The notes under the pieces are model-generated. The model was not told the origin of the DNA. It did not search any database and was given only the letters and a program-made list of their open reading frames with translations. A stretch of DNA of 64,000 nt from Rugamonas sp. A1-17 (lineage in GTDB: Bacteria; Pseudomonadota; Gammaproteobacteria; Burkholderiales; Burkholderiaceae_D). Location of the stretch: the NCBI GenBank assembly GCA_025548565.1, contig JAJLPB010000010.1, positions 62,001-126,000 of the forward strand, read 5' to 3'. The stretch's first letter is position 1, and the number at the start of each line of letters is the position of its first letter. The position numbers and the translations under genes are program-made. Positions 45,488 to 55,099 of the stretch are shown here, piece by piece.

Positions 45488-45571
45488 GAGGAAAAACGAT
45501 CAAGCGGGTAAAGAGGCGGCATGATAGCCTATTTGCGGCGGCGCGGCCCAGCCCGCATCGCCGGCACCGCG

Positions 45572-48067
<2,496 letters not shown>

Positions 48068-48146
48068 GCGTCCTCCGCCGTGGTCGCGGGCCTTGCAGCC
48101 TGCAATCCATTGTAGCATCTGCGGATAGGCTCGCCAGCCTGCCGTC

Positions 48147-48926
48147 TCACATCTGCCGGAACAGGTGCAGGTAGCTGCGGCTGACCGCCAGCACGTCCCT
48201 GCGATGTTTCAGGTGGATCTGGGCGGTTTCGTTTTCGCCACGGATCACGCGACTGACCGCGCCCAGGTTGACCACCACCGAGCGGTGCACCTGGGCGAAA
48301 CGCTGGGCGTCCAGTTGCGCCAGCAGTTCCTTCAGCGGCGTGCGGATCAGGGCCTCGGCCGGCTGGCCCTGGTCGCCGCGCCAGGCCACCAGCGTGTACT
48401 TGTCGTCGGCGCGCAGGAAATCGATCTCGTCGACGGCGATCATGCACAGCGCCTGCCCCACCTGGGCGCGGATCCAGCGCAACGGCGGCGGCGCCTCCGG
48501 CTTGGCCAGCCGCGCCGACAACTGCTCCAGCAGGCGCGCCATGTCCGGCGCCGGCTCGCTGTGGCGGCGCTGCAGGCGCGCCACCGTTTCCGCCAGCCGC
48601 GCCACCTCGACCGGCTTGACCAGGTAATCGAGCGCGCCCTGCTCGAAGGCCTGCACCGCGTACTCGGTGTAGGCGGTGACGAACACCAGGTGCGCGCGGC
48701 CGCCGATCCGCATCGCCGCGTCGACGCCGGACAGGCCCGGCATGTGCACGTCGAGAAAACAGATGTCGGGCCGCAGCGCCTCGAACTGCTCGATAGCCTC
48801 GCGGCCGTTGCGCGCCTGCGCCACCACGTTCAGCGCGGGCCACGCTTGCGCCAGCATGCGCGTGAGCGACTGGCGCAGCAGCGGCTCGTCGTCGGCGATC
48901 AGCGCGGTCGGGGCGCGGGGCGTCAT
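48147..48926 (-). CDS. LytTR-family response regulator (AlgR-like)
   Basis: A 259-residue regulator. The receiver domain (ALIADDEPLLRQSL, phospho-Asp in ICFLDVHMPGLSG, Lys in YLVKPVE) occupies residues 1-120. A LytTR DNA-binding domain follows (about 155-255; EIDFLRADDKYTLVAW, FAQVHRSVVVNLGAVSRV). The architecture is that of P. aeruginosa AlgR. Its ATG overlaps the stop of the kinase gene by 4 nt. Two direct repeats, one containing the exact AlgR-box core CCGTTCGTC, lie upstream of the kinase gene in the divergent gap, so self-control and control of the DUF2306 gene are likely. Confidence 0.9.
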   Translation of the reverse strand: MTPRAPTALIADDEPLLRQSLTRMLAQAWPALNVVAQARNGREAIEQFEALRPDICFLDVHMPGLSGVDAAMRIGGRAHLVFVTAYTEYAVQAFEQGALDYLVKPVEVARLAETVARLQRRHSEPAPDMARLLEQLSARLAKPEAPPPLRWIRAQVGQALCMIAVDEIDFLRADDKYTLVAWRGDQGQPAEALIRTPLKELLAQLDAQRFAQVHRSVVVNLGAVSRVIRGENETAQIHLKHRRDVLAVSRSYLHLFRQM

Positions 48927-50005
48927 GGCTTGCCTCCCGGCGCGGGGAGGTCCAGCTCGGCGCACACGCCGTGCGGATGCACCGCGCTCAGGCGCAGGGC
49001 GGTGCCGGCGCCGAACACCAGCAGCAGGCGTTCGCGCAGCGTCGCCAGCCCGGTGCCCAGTCCGTTGCAGGCCGCCTGCAGGCCGACGCCGGTGTCGACC
49101 ACCTGCGCGTGGCAGCGGCCGCCGCGCAGGCGCACGCTGACATCGATGCGGCCGCCCTCCTCGCTCGGGTCGATGCCGTGGCGGATCGCGTTTTCGACCA
49201 GCGTCAGCAGCGTGGTCGGCGGACAGGGCAGCGCGAGTGCGGCGTCGTCGGCGGACAGCGTGAAGCGCAGGCGGTCGGGCATGCGCATATGCATCAGCTC
49301 AAGATAGGCCCGCACCAGTTGCAGCTCCTGCTCCATGGTGGCGGTGGACTCGTGCAAGCGCGGCACCGCCGCCCGCAGGTAGGCGATCAGGCTGCCCAGC
49401 ACCGGCGAGGCCTGCGGCGAACCGGAATCGACCAGCTCGCGCACATTGGCCAGTGTGTTGAACAGGAAGTGCGGCTCGACCTGCGCCTGCAGCAGGCGCA
49501 GGCGCGCGTCCAGTGCCTGGCGTTCCAGCTCGCTGCGTTGCAGTTCGAAGCTCAGCGCCTGGTGGCGGGCCAGCGCATCCTTTTGCCGCACCAGCGCGCC
49601 CAGCGCCATCCACGGCGCCAGCAGCATGCCGGCGACGGTGAGCATCCAGAAGCCGCTCAGGCGTTCGGAGTCCTGCCAGAACGCGGGCGCGCCGGGCGCG
49701 GTCGACCACACATAGATCGCGCACACGGCGGCGGGCATGATGAAGGCCACGCCCATCACCTGCAAGGCCCAGCGGGCCAGCCACGACGGCAGGCGGCGCG
49801 GCCATTGTTCGAACAGGCCGAACATCAGCATCGCCAGCAGGCCCAGCGTCACGACGCGCACCATCAGCGACAGGAAGCCCGAATGCCAGCCGAGCGCAAT
49901 CGGCAACCCGATCACGACGGAGGCGCACAGCGTGAAGCGCAGACGCCGCCAGCCCAGCAGCAAGGCGAAACCGCGCGGCGGCGCGGCGGTCAAAGTAGTA
50001 GACAT
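48923..50005 (-). CDS. LytS/AlgZ-type sensor histidine kinase
   Basis: A 360-residue membrane kinase of the HPK8 (His_kinase) type. Four or so helices at residues 15-145 are followed by a coiled linker. The phospho-His is in LQAQVEPHFLFNTLANVREL, then HATPase motifs TLVENAIRHGI and DTGVGL, ending GTGLATLRERL. It should phosphorylate the LytTR regulator encoded immediately downstream. The ATG at 50005 was chosen since the upstream residues (open to 50113) overlap the putative operator region. Divergent from the DUF2306 gene. Confidence 0.9.
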   Translation of the reverse strand: MSTTLTAAPPRGFALLLGWRRLRFTLCASVVIGLPIALGWHSGFLSLMVRVVTLGLLAMLMFGLFEQWPRRLPSWLARWALQVMGVAFIMPAAVCAIYVWSTAPGAPAFWQDSERLSGFWMLTVAGMLLAPWMALGALVRQKDALARHQALSFELQRSELERQALDARLRLLQAQVEPHFLFNTLANVRELVDSGSPQASPVLGSLIAYLRAAVPRLHESTATMEQELQLVRAYLELMHMRMPDRLRFTLSADDAALALPCPPTTLLTLVENAIRHGIDPSEEGGRIDVSVRLRGGRCHAQVVDTGVGLQAACNGLGTGLATLRERLLLVFGAGTALRLSAVHPHGVCAELDLPAPGGKP

Positions 50006-50077
50006 GCAGCGATTATAGCCACGGATTTGCCGGAAATCGTGGCGCGATCGCGGCGAATTTTCAGCCGCGCAGGGCCG

Positions 50078-50132
50078 CCGCCGTTCGTCGGCGCCCGCCG
50101 TGCTTCGGCCCAAAATAGCCGTCGTTCGTCGG
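50078..50132. promoter_or_regulatory. Two AlgR-box-like direct repeats
   Basis: CCGCCGTTCGTCGG (50078-50091) and CCGTCGTTCGTCGG (50119-50132) are direct repeats differing at one base. Their starts are 41 nt apart, about four helical turns. The first contains the exact CCGTTCGTC core of the AlgR box (50081-50089) and the second differs by one base. They lie in the 211-nt gap between an AlgZ/AlgR-like pair and the DUF2306 gene. Confidence 0.65.
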
Positions 50133-50216
50133 ATGGCGCTGGCGCGCGTCGGGGCGCGCGGCCATATTCCCGTTGCGGCGCCGACGAGCGGCGTCCCACA
50201 ACCATGGAGGAGTCCG

Positions 50217-51065
50217 ATGTCCGATACCCTGTTGATGAAAGGTGCCCTGCCCCGCGCGCCCTCGATGCGCGTGCGCGCCAGCCAGGCGCTGAAGGCCGCC
50301 GTTGCATTCTGGTTCGCGGTGGCAGTCGCCGGCCAGGCGGTCTTCGTGACGTATATCGTGTCGTTCTACGGCGGCGCCGTCGCTGCGGGCGACTGGCTGC
50401 GCTTCAACAAGGTACTGCCGGTCGGCTACATTCCCGGCGACCGCGCGGGCAACGCGGCGCTGGCAGCGCACCTGGCGATCGCCGCCTTCGTCACGATGGC
50501 CGGGCCGCTGCAGCTGGTCCCGGCGCTGCGCGCCCGCTTCCCCGCGCTGCACCGCTGGAGCGGACGCGTCTACGTGGTGGTGGCGGTCGTCACCGCCATC
50601 GCCGGCATCTACATGATCTGGACCCGCAACGCGGCCGGCGACATGACCCAGCACTGGGGCACCACGCTGAACGGCGTGCTGATCGTGCTGTGCGCCGTCG
50701 TCGCGGTGCGCCACGCGATGTCGCGCCGGCTGGATGCACACCGGCGCTGGGCGTTGCGCCTGTTCCTGTTGGTCAGCGGCAGTTGGTTCTTCCGCGTGGG
50801 ACTGCTGTTCTGGATACTGGTCAACGGCGGCCCGGTGGGCTTCGATCCCAAGACCTTCACCGGACCGGCGCTCAACGTGCTGGTGTTCGGCGAATCGCTG
50901 CTGCCGCTGGCGCTGCTGGAACTCTACCTGCGCGCGCGCGACGCCGGCGGCGCCCGCCACAAGCTGGCCGTGGCGGGAGGCCTGGCGCTGCTGACGCTGG
51001 CAATGGGCGTGGGCATCTTCGGCGCCAGCATGGCGATGTGGCTGCCGCATATCCACGGCAACTAA
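50217..51065 (+). CDS. DUF2306 integral membrane protein
   Basis: A 282-residue membrane protein with about seven or eight hydrophobic segments. HLAIAAFVTMAGPLQLVPAL followed by LHRWSGRVYVV is the DUF2306 signature, and the AHRRWALRLFLL segment repeats it. Function of the family is unknown; a resemblance to haem-binding ferric-reductase-like helices is sometimes noted but cannot be tested here. The ATG at 50217 has GGAGGA five bases upstream. The gene is divergent from the AlgZ/AlgR-like operon and preceded by AlgR-box-like repeats, which makes it the best candidate target of that system. Confidence 0.85.
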   Translation: MSDTLLMKGALPRAPSMRVRASQALKAAVAFWFAVAVAGQAVFVTYIVSFYGGAVAAGDWLRFNKVLPVGYIPGDRAGNAALAAHLAIAAFVTMAGPLQLVPALRARFPALHRWSGRVYVVVAVVTAIAGIYMIWTRNAAGDMTQHWGTTLNGVLIVLCAVVAVRHAMSRRLDAHRRWALRLFLLVSGSWFFRVGLLFWILVNGGPVGFDPKTFTGPALNVLVFGESLLPLALLELYLRARDAGGARHKLAVAGGLALLTLAMGVGIFGASMAMWLPHIHGN

Positions 51066-51529
51066 GCCATCTGGATGGCGTCGCTGATCGGCGCGGCGGC
51101 CGCTTCCGCGACGCCTGCGGCGGCCATGCTGTGGCAGTAGCTTTCCAGTTTGGCCGTATCGCAATGGACCTCCAGCTTGTGCACGCGGCCCCAGCGCAGC
51201 TCGAACTCATGCACGCCCTGGTTGCAACCGGTGCTGCCGTCGGGCAGCGTGAAGCGGTCCTTCCACGTCACGGTGGCCACCGTGCGCCACGGCCAGCCGG
51301 TGACGGCCACGGTGGCTATCTCGAAACGCAATCCCGGCAGCAGCCGCGCCAGCCGCGCATACCACTGCGCGGTCGACGCCATGGTGCGGCGCTCGCCGGC
51401 CAGCGGATGATGGCCGTGCATCACATGACGGTGCGAGGCCGCGAACTGCGGAAGCACTCGCTCGTAGGCGCCTGCGTTGATGTCCTCGAAAGCGCGCCGC
51501 AGTTTGCGGCCGACGATGAAGTGGTACAT
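51062..51529 (-). CDS. SnoaL/NTF2-like fold protein
   Basis: A 155-residue protein of the SnoaL-like nuclear transport factor 2 superfamily: an N-terminal helix (FEDINAGAYERVLPQFA), the HVMHGHHPLAGER segment, TAQWYARLARLLPGLRFEI and the final beta strands with WGRVHKLEVHCD. These form a conical pocket that binds small hydrophobic molecules. The ligand or reaction is unknown. The ATG at 51529 follows a GGGGG run; an in-frame TTG four codons earlier exists. It is divergent from a TetR regulator gene, which probably controls it, and its 3' end overlaps the DUF2306 gene by 4 nt. Confidence 0.82.
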   Translation of the reverse strand: MYHFIVGRKLRRAFEDINAGAYERVLPQFAASHRHVMHGHHPLAGERRTMASTAQWYARLARLLPGLRFEIATVAVTGWPWRTVATVTWKDRFTLPDGSTGCNQGVHEFELRWGRVHKLEVHCDTAKLESYCHSMAAAGVAEAAAAPISDAIQMA

Positions 51530-51540
51530 GACAGCCCCCA

Positions 51541-51596
51541 ATCTTTACATTGGAAAGATGTGTATAGTGCGATTATATCTTTCTCGTGTCAAGATA
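51541..51596. promoter_or_regulatory. Two candidate TetR operators
   Basis: The 72-nt gap between the NTF2-like and TetR genes holds ATCTTT-N7-AAAGAT (51541-51559) and TATCTT-N9-AAGATA (51576-51596). Both arms use the same ATCTTT core. Such a pair in a divergent gap fits repression of both genes by the TetR protein. Confidence 0.6.
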
Positions 51597-51601
51597 ACTT
51601 T

Positions 51602-52201
51602 ATGGCCGCAAAACCCTACCACCACGGCAATCTGCGCGACAGCCTGCTCGACGCCGCCGACGCCCTGCTCGCGCAGGATGGCACGCAGGCGCTCACCTTG
51701 CGCGAGGTCGCCAAGGCGGCCGGCGTGTCGCATGCCGCGCCGTATCACCACTTCGCCAGCCGGGAGCAATTGCTGGCGGCGGTGGCGGCGCGCGCCTTCA
51801 CCGGGCTGGCGGCTGCAATGGCGGCGGCGGACGCCGACCGCACGCGCGCGCAAGGCGAACGGTTGATCGATATCTGCGAGGTGTATGTCGAATTTGCGCG
51901 CACGCGGCCGGCGCAGTTTCGCCTGATGTTCGGCCCGATGCTGGCGCAGAAGTCCCACTATCCGGATTTGAAGCAGGCGGCCGAGGGTGCGTTCCACGTG
52001 CTGGTCACGGCGGCCACCGCCTTCGACGCGGCGCGCGGGCCGGAACTGGCGCTGACCGGATGGAGCCTGGCGCATGGGCTGGCGAACCTGGCGATCGATC
52101 AGGCGTTCACGGATCTGCCGATCGCCGTGCCCGAACCGTCCGTGCTGGCGCGTGCGATGGCGGCGCGGATGCTGGGTCTACAGGGCGGCGTCGACCAGTA
52201 G
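51602..52201 (+). CDS. TetR-family transcriptional regulator
   Basis: A 199-residue TetR repressor. The HTH is at about residues 10-55 (NLRDSLLDAADALLAQDG, LREVAKAAGVSHAAPYHHFASREQLL). The C-terminal domain resembles the TetR_C_33/WHG group (RPAQFRLMFGPMLA), which binds small hydrophobic ligands. It probably controls itself and the divergent NTF2-like gene through the palindromes between them. The 3' end overlaps the Cys-containing hypothetical gene on the other strand by 24 nt. Confidence 0.93.
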   Translation: MAAKPYHHGNLRDSLLDAADALLAQDGTQALTLREVAKAAGVSHAAPYHHFASREQLLAAVAARAFTGLAAAMAAADADRTRAQGERLIDICEVYVEFARTRPAQFRLMFGPMLAQKSHYPDLKQAAEGAFHVLVTAATAFDAARGPELALTGWSLAHGLANLAIDQAFTDLPIAVPEPSVLARAMAARMLGLQGGVDQ

Positions 52202-52564
52202 CTGCGGCTGCAATGCGCGGATGCGCAGCTCGGTAAAGTAGCCGCCCGCCTCGTTGTAGCGCAGGTAGTGGCGGCCGCAGTTCAGGCAGCGCGCGACCTG
52301 GCTCAGGTTGCATGGATAGTGGCGCGGGGAGATGGGCGCGTCGTCGCTCTCGTAACGCGTGCCGTGCGGATGGTATTCGGCGAAGGTGGGCTCGTCGTAC
52401 GGATCGTCCATCAACGTGCCGACTTCCTCGAAGCGGTCGAGCTCCAGCGTGGCCGGCAAGCGCTGCCAAGCGGCCAGCGAAACGGTACAGCAACTACAAG
52501 GCACAGCCACATCGGCAGAGGCCCGCGCCAACAACATCAACTGCGCAAAATCGATTTTCTGCAT
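52178..52564 (-). CDS. Conserved-looking hypothetical protein with Cys pairs
   Basis: A 128-residue cytoplasmic protein I do not recognise. It has a CSCC cluster (about residues 23-26), a DDPYDEPTFAEYHPHGTRYE acidic region, a single Cys in HYPCNL and a CLNCGRHY pair near residue 93, followed by YFTELRIRALQ. The Cys/His spacing could bind zinc or an iron-sulfur cluster. Codon use and GC are like the flanking genes, which supports a real gene. It overlaps the end of tetR on the opposite strand. No function is proposed. Confidence 0.6.
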   Translation of the reverse strand: MQKIDFAQLMLLARASADVAVPCSCCTVSLAAWQRLPATLELDRFEEVGTLMDDPYDEPTFAEYHPHGTRYESDDAPISPRHYPCNLSQVARCLNCGRHYLRYNEAGGYFTELRIRALQPQLLVDAAL

Positions 52565-52666
52565 GTCACGCCCATCAAGAGAATTTCCGATTCTACTGCA
52601 ATCCAGATCAACTCGCCGTCACGCAGATCCGCTTAAATTAATAACTCCGTCTCCGGCGCAGATAAC

Positions 52667-53074
52667 ATGGCACTCCGAATCTTAACCTGGGCCTTCCCAT
52701 GGCTAATGGCAATTCTTGAATTCCTGCTGCGCTCCAGCCTGCAAGCAGCGGAAGCCACTGCCTTCATTGGTCCGACCGTCGGCGGTGCAGTGCTTGGCAT
52801 GATGCTGCCCCTTACACGCGCGCGTGAGCTTCCTGCGATCACAACGAAACGAAACACAATTTCCTTCGACCGTAGCGACGATCGCTGGGCGCAACTTACG
52901 AACTTGGCTCTCTGGATAGGTTTAACAGCCTGGGCGGTCAGCTTGTATCTCAGCCTGACAGACGACAGCGACATATTTGTCCATCTGGATCGCGGGCGAA
53001 CTTCAATTCTTATCGGCGCTATACTTTGGGTAAACGTCGTCGTATTCGATATCTTACGAGGAGGTCAACGATGA
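52667..53074 (+). CDS. Small hypothetical membrane protein
   Basis: A 135-residue protein with three or four hydrophobic segments (about residues 5-30, 35-50, 83-98 and 113-130). The N-terminal half contains FIGPTVGGAVLGMMLPL. No family is recognised. The base composition of this gene and the next is visibly less GC-rich than its surroundings. The ribosome site is weak. Its TGA overlaps the next ATG by 4 nt, so the two form an operon of small membrane proteins. Confidence 0.65.
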   Translation: MALRILTWAFPWLMAILEFLLRSSLQAAEATAFIGPTVGGAVLGMMLPLTRARELPAITTKRNTISFDRSDDRWAQLTNLALWIGLTAWAVSLYLSLTDDSDIFVHLDRGRTSILIGAILWVNVVVFDILRGGQR

Positions 53075-53334
53075 ACTGGAGCGCCGTCATTGACGGATTG
53101 ATCTTGATCGCTTCATGGATGCTTGGCTCCCTTGCGGTCGCGTTGACGATTGCTTGGACCATACTCCACTTCTTCCCGCGCAAACCGGAAGACGATTACA
53201 CCTACGTCATCAAAAGCAAAAGCGGCAAGAAGACCGTCGTGGTGTTACCGCCAGACCTCCCTGAGGCCGAACGAAAAAAAATCATGGCCGAAGCCTACCA
53301 GCGGCTCGGCATCGCACCGGAATCCGGGCATTAA
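53071..53334 (+). CDS. Small hypothetical membrane-anchored protein
   Basis: An 87-residue protein with one N-terminal membrane helix (LILIASWMLGSLAVALTIAW) and a charged cytoplasmic tail containing YVIKSKSGKKTVVVLPPDLP and a helix AERKKIMAEAYQRLG. No family is recognised. GAGGAGG precedes the ATG at 53071, a strong site, and the start overlaps the preceding stop. A terminator follows 3 nt after the stop. Composition matches the preceding gene and differs from the neighbours. Confidence 0.7.
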   Translation: MNWSAVIDGLILIASWMLGSLAVALTIAWTILHFFPRKPEDDYTYVIKSKSGKKTVVVLPPDLPEAERKKIMAEAYQRLGIAPESGH

Positions 53335-53363
53335 AAAAGGGAGCCGAAGCTCCCTTGGTTTTT
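53333..53363. terminator. Bidirectional terminator between small membrane operon and pit
   Basis: AAGGGAGC (53337-53344), loop CGAA, GCTCCCTT (53349-53356), then GG and five T on the plus strand; six A precede the stem, giving a T run for the minus-strand transcript of the phosphate transporter gene as well. Confidence 0.88.
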
Positions 53364-54372
53364 ACATGATGTGGTGACCAACCCACCAGGCCAGCGCGGC
53401 GACGAACGCCGAGGCCGGGATGGTGAACACCCAGGCCCACACAATGTTGCCCGCCACGCCCCAGCGCACCGCCGACATCTTCTGCGCCGAACCGACGCCG
53501 ACGATCGCGCCGGTGATGGTGTGCGTGGTCGAGACCGGCACGCCGAAGTGCGAGGCGATCAGCAGGGTCAGCGCGCCGCCGGTTTCGGCGCAGAAGCCGC
53601 CCACCGGTTTGAGCTTGGTGATCTTCTGGCCCATGGTCTTGACGATGCGCCAGCCGCCGAACAGCGTGCCGAACGAGATCGCCGTGTAGCACGAAATCAC
53701 CACCCACAGCGGCGGCGAGGCGTCGCCGGCCGGCACCTGGCCAACCGCGATCAGCAGCATCCAGATGATGCCGATGGTCTTCTGCGCATCGTTGCCGCCG
53801 TGGCCCAGGCTGTACGACGCGGCCGACACCAGCTGCAGCCGGCGGAACCATTTGTCGACCCGGCGCGGCGTCGAGCGCACGAAGATCCACGACACGATCA
53901 GCATGATGATGGAGCCGAACACAAAGCCCATCAGGGGCGACAGGATGATCCACTGCACCGTCTTGAGCAGGCCGCCGCCGACCAGCGCGCCGGTGCCGGA
54001 CTTGGCCACCGCGGCGCCGACCAGGCCGCCGATCAGCGCGTGCGAGGACGACGACGGAATGCCGTAGTACCAGGTGAACAGGTTCCACACGATGGCGCCG
54101 ACCAGCGCGCCGAAGATCACGTACTGGTCGACGATGCCGGGGTCGATGGTGCCCTTGCCCACCGTGGACGCCACGTGCAGGCCGACCACGAAGATGGCGG
54201 TGAAGTTGAACAGCGCGGCCATGGCCACCGCCGTCTGCGGCTTGAGCACGCCGGTGGAGACCACGGTCGCGATCGCGTTGGCGGCGTCGTGGAAGCCGTT
54301 CATGAAGTCAAACACCAGCGCCAGGGCGATCAGAACGCCCAGCACGTAGATGCTGATTTGTAGGGTATGCAT
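53362..54372 (-). CDS. pit: Low-affinity inorganic phosphate transporter (PiT family)
   Basis: A 336-residue membrane transporter with about ten helices. The duplicated family motif appears as FDFMNGFHDAANAIATVV (N-terminal) and SYSLGHGGNDAQKTIGII (middle), each with the conserved Gly-Asp/Asn pattern, and VSTTHTITGAIVGVG closes the second half. It moves phosphate (probably as a metal-phosphate complex) with protons. The gene for a DUF47 accessory protein lies 28 nt upstream on the same strand, the usual partner. Confidence 0.95.
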   Translation of the reverse strand: MHTLQISIYVLGVLIALALVFDFMNGFHDAANAIATVVSTGVLKPQTAVAMAALFNFTAIFVVGLHVASTVGKGTIDPGIVDQYVIFGALVGAIVWNLFTWYYGIPSSSSHALIGGLVGAAVAKSGTGALVGGGLLKTVQWIILSPLMGFVFGSIIMLIVSWIFVRSTPRRVDKWFRRLQLVSAASYSLGHGGNDAQKTIGIIWMLLIAVGQVPAGDASPPLWVVISCYTAISFGTLFGGWRIVKTMGQKITKLKPVGGFCAETGGALTLLIASHFGVPVSTTHTITGAIVGVGSAQKMSAVRWGVAGNIVWAWVFTIPASAFVAALAWWVGHHIM

Positions 54373-54400
54373 ATTGGACGATTCTTTTTGTAGTTATGCG

Positions 54401-55027
54401 TTACGCGTTTTCGACGATGATGCCTTCGATGATGTTGGCCACATCTTCGCAACGGTCGGTCACGGTTTCCAGGATCTCGTAGATGGCCTTCATTTTGATC
54501 AGGTTGCGCACGTCCGGTTCGTCGCGGAACAGCTTGGACATGGCGGCGCGCATCACGTGGTCGGCGTCCGATTCCAGGCGGTCGATCTCTTCGCAGATGG
54601 CGACGATCTGGCGCGAGTTGTCCATGTTGTGCAGCAGGGCCACGGCGTCGCGGACCTTCTCGGTGCAGGCCAGCACCAGCTCGGCCAGGCGCTTGGCTTC
54701 CGGCGTGACCGAGTGCAGGTCGTACAGCGAGACGGTCTGGGCCGCGTCTTCCAGCAGGTCGAGGATGTCGTCCATGCGGGTGATCAGCTTGTGGATGTCG
54801 TCGCGGTCGATCGGCGTGATGAAGGTCTTGTGCAGCAGGTCGACGGTGGCGTAGGTGATCTTGTCGGCCTGCTTCTCGATGCTCTCGATCGCGTGCACGC
54901 GATTTTCCAGATCGTCGAAATTGGACATCAGGCCCAGCATTTCTTTTGCACCTTTGACGCACAGATCGGCGTGTTGGTTAAACAGGTCAAAAAATTTGCC
55001 CTCGGTGGGCATCAAACGTCCAAACAT
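54401..55027 (-). CDS. DUF47/PhoU-like Pit accessory protein
   Basis: A 208-residue all-helical protein of the DUF47 (YkaA) family, structurally similar to PhoU. Characteristic parts are FFDLFNQHADLCVKGAKEM at the N-terminus, DKITYATVDLLHKTFITPIDR, DIHKLITRMDDILDLLEDAA and the final VTDRCEDVANIIEGIIVEN. It is thought to regulate the Pit transporter encoded immediately downstream. The gap to pit is 28 nt. A 72-nt gap separates it from dnaB upstream. Confidence 0.93.
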   Translation of the reverse strand: MFGRLMPTEGKFFDLFNQHADLCVKGAKEMLGLMSNFDDLENRVHAIESIEKQADKITYATVDLLHKTFITPIDRDDIHKLITRMDDILDLLEDAAQTVSLYDLHSVTPEAKRLAELVLACTEKVRDAVALLHNMDNSRQIVAICEEIDRLESDADHVMRAAMSKLFRDEPDVRNLIKMKAIYEILETVTDRCEDVANIIEGIIVENA

Positions 55028-55099
55028 TTTATTCTCCGGTTCATGTTTACTGCAGATCGCCGCCCGGGGTAAGGACGGCTTAAAGATTAGTCGCCCTGG

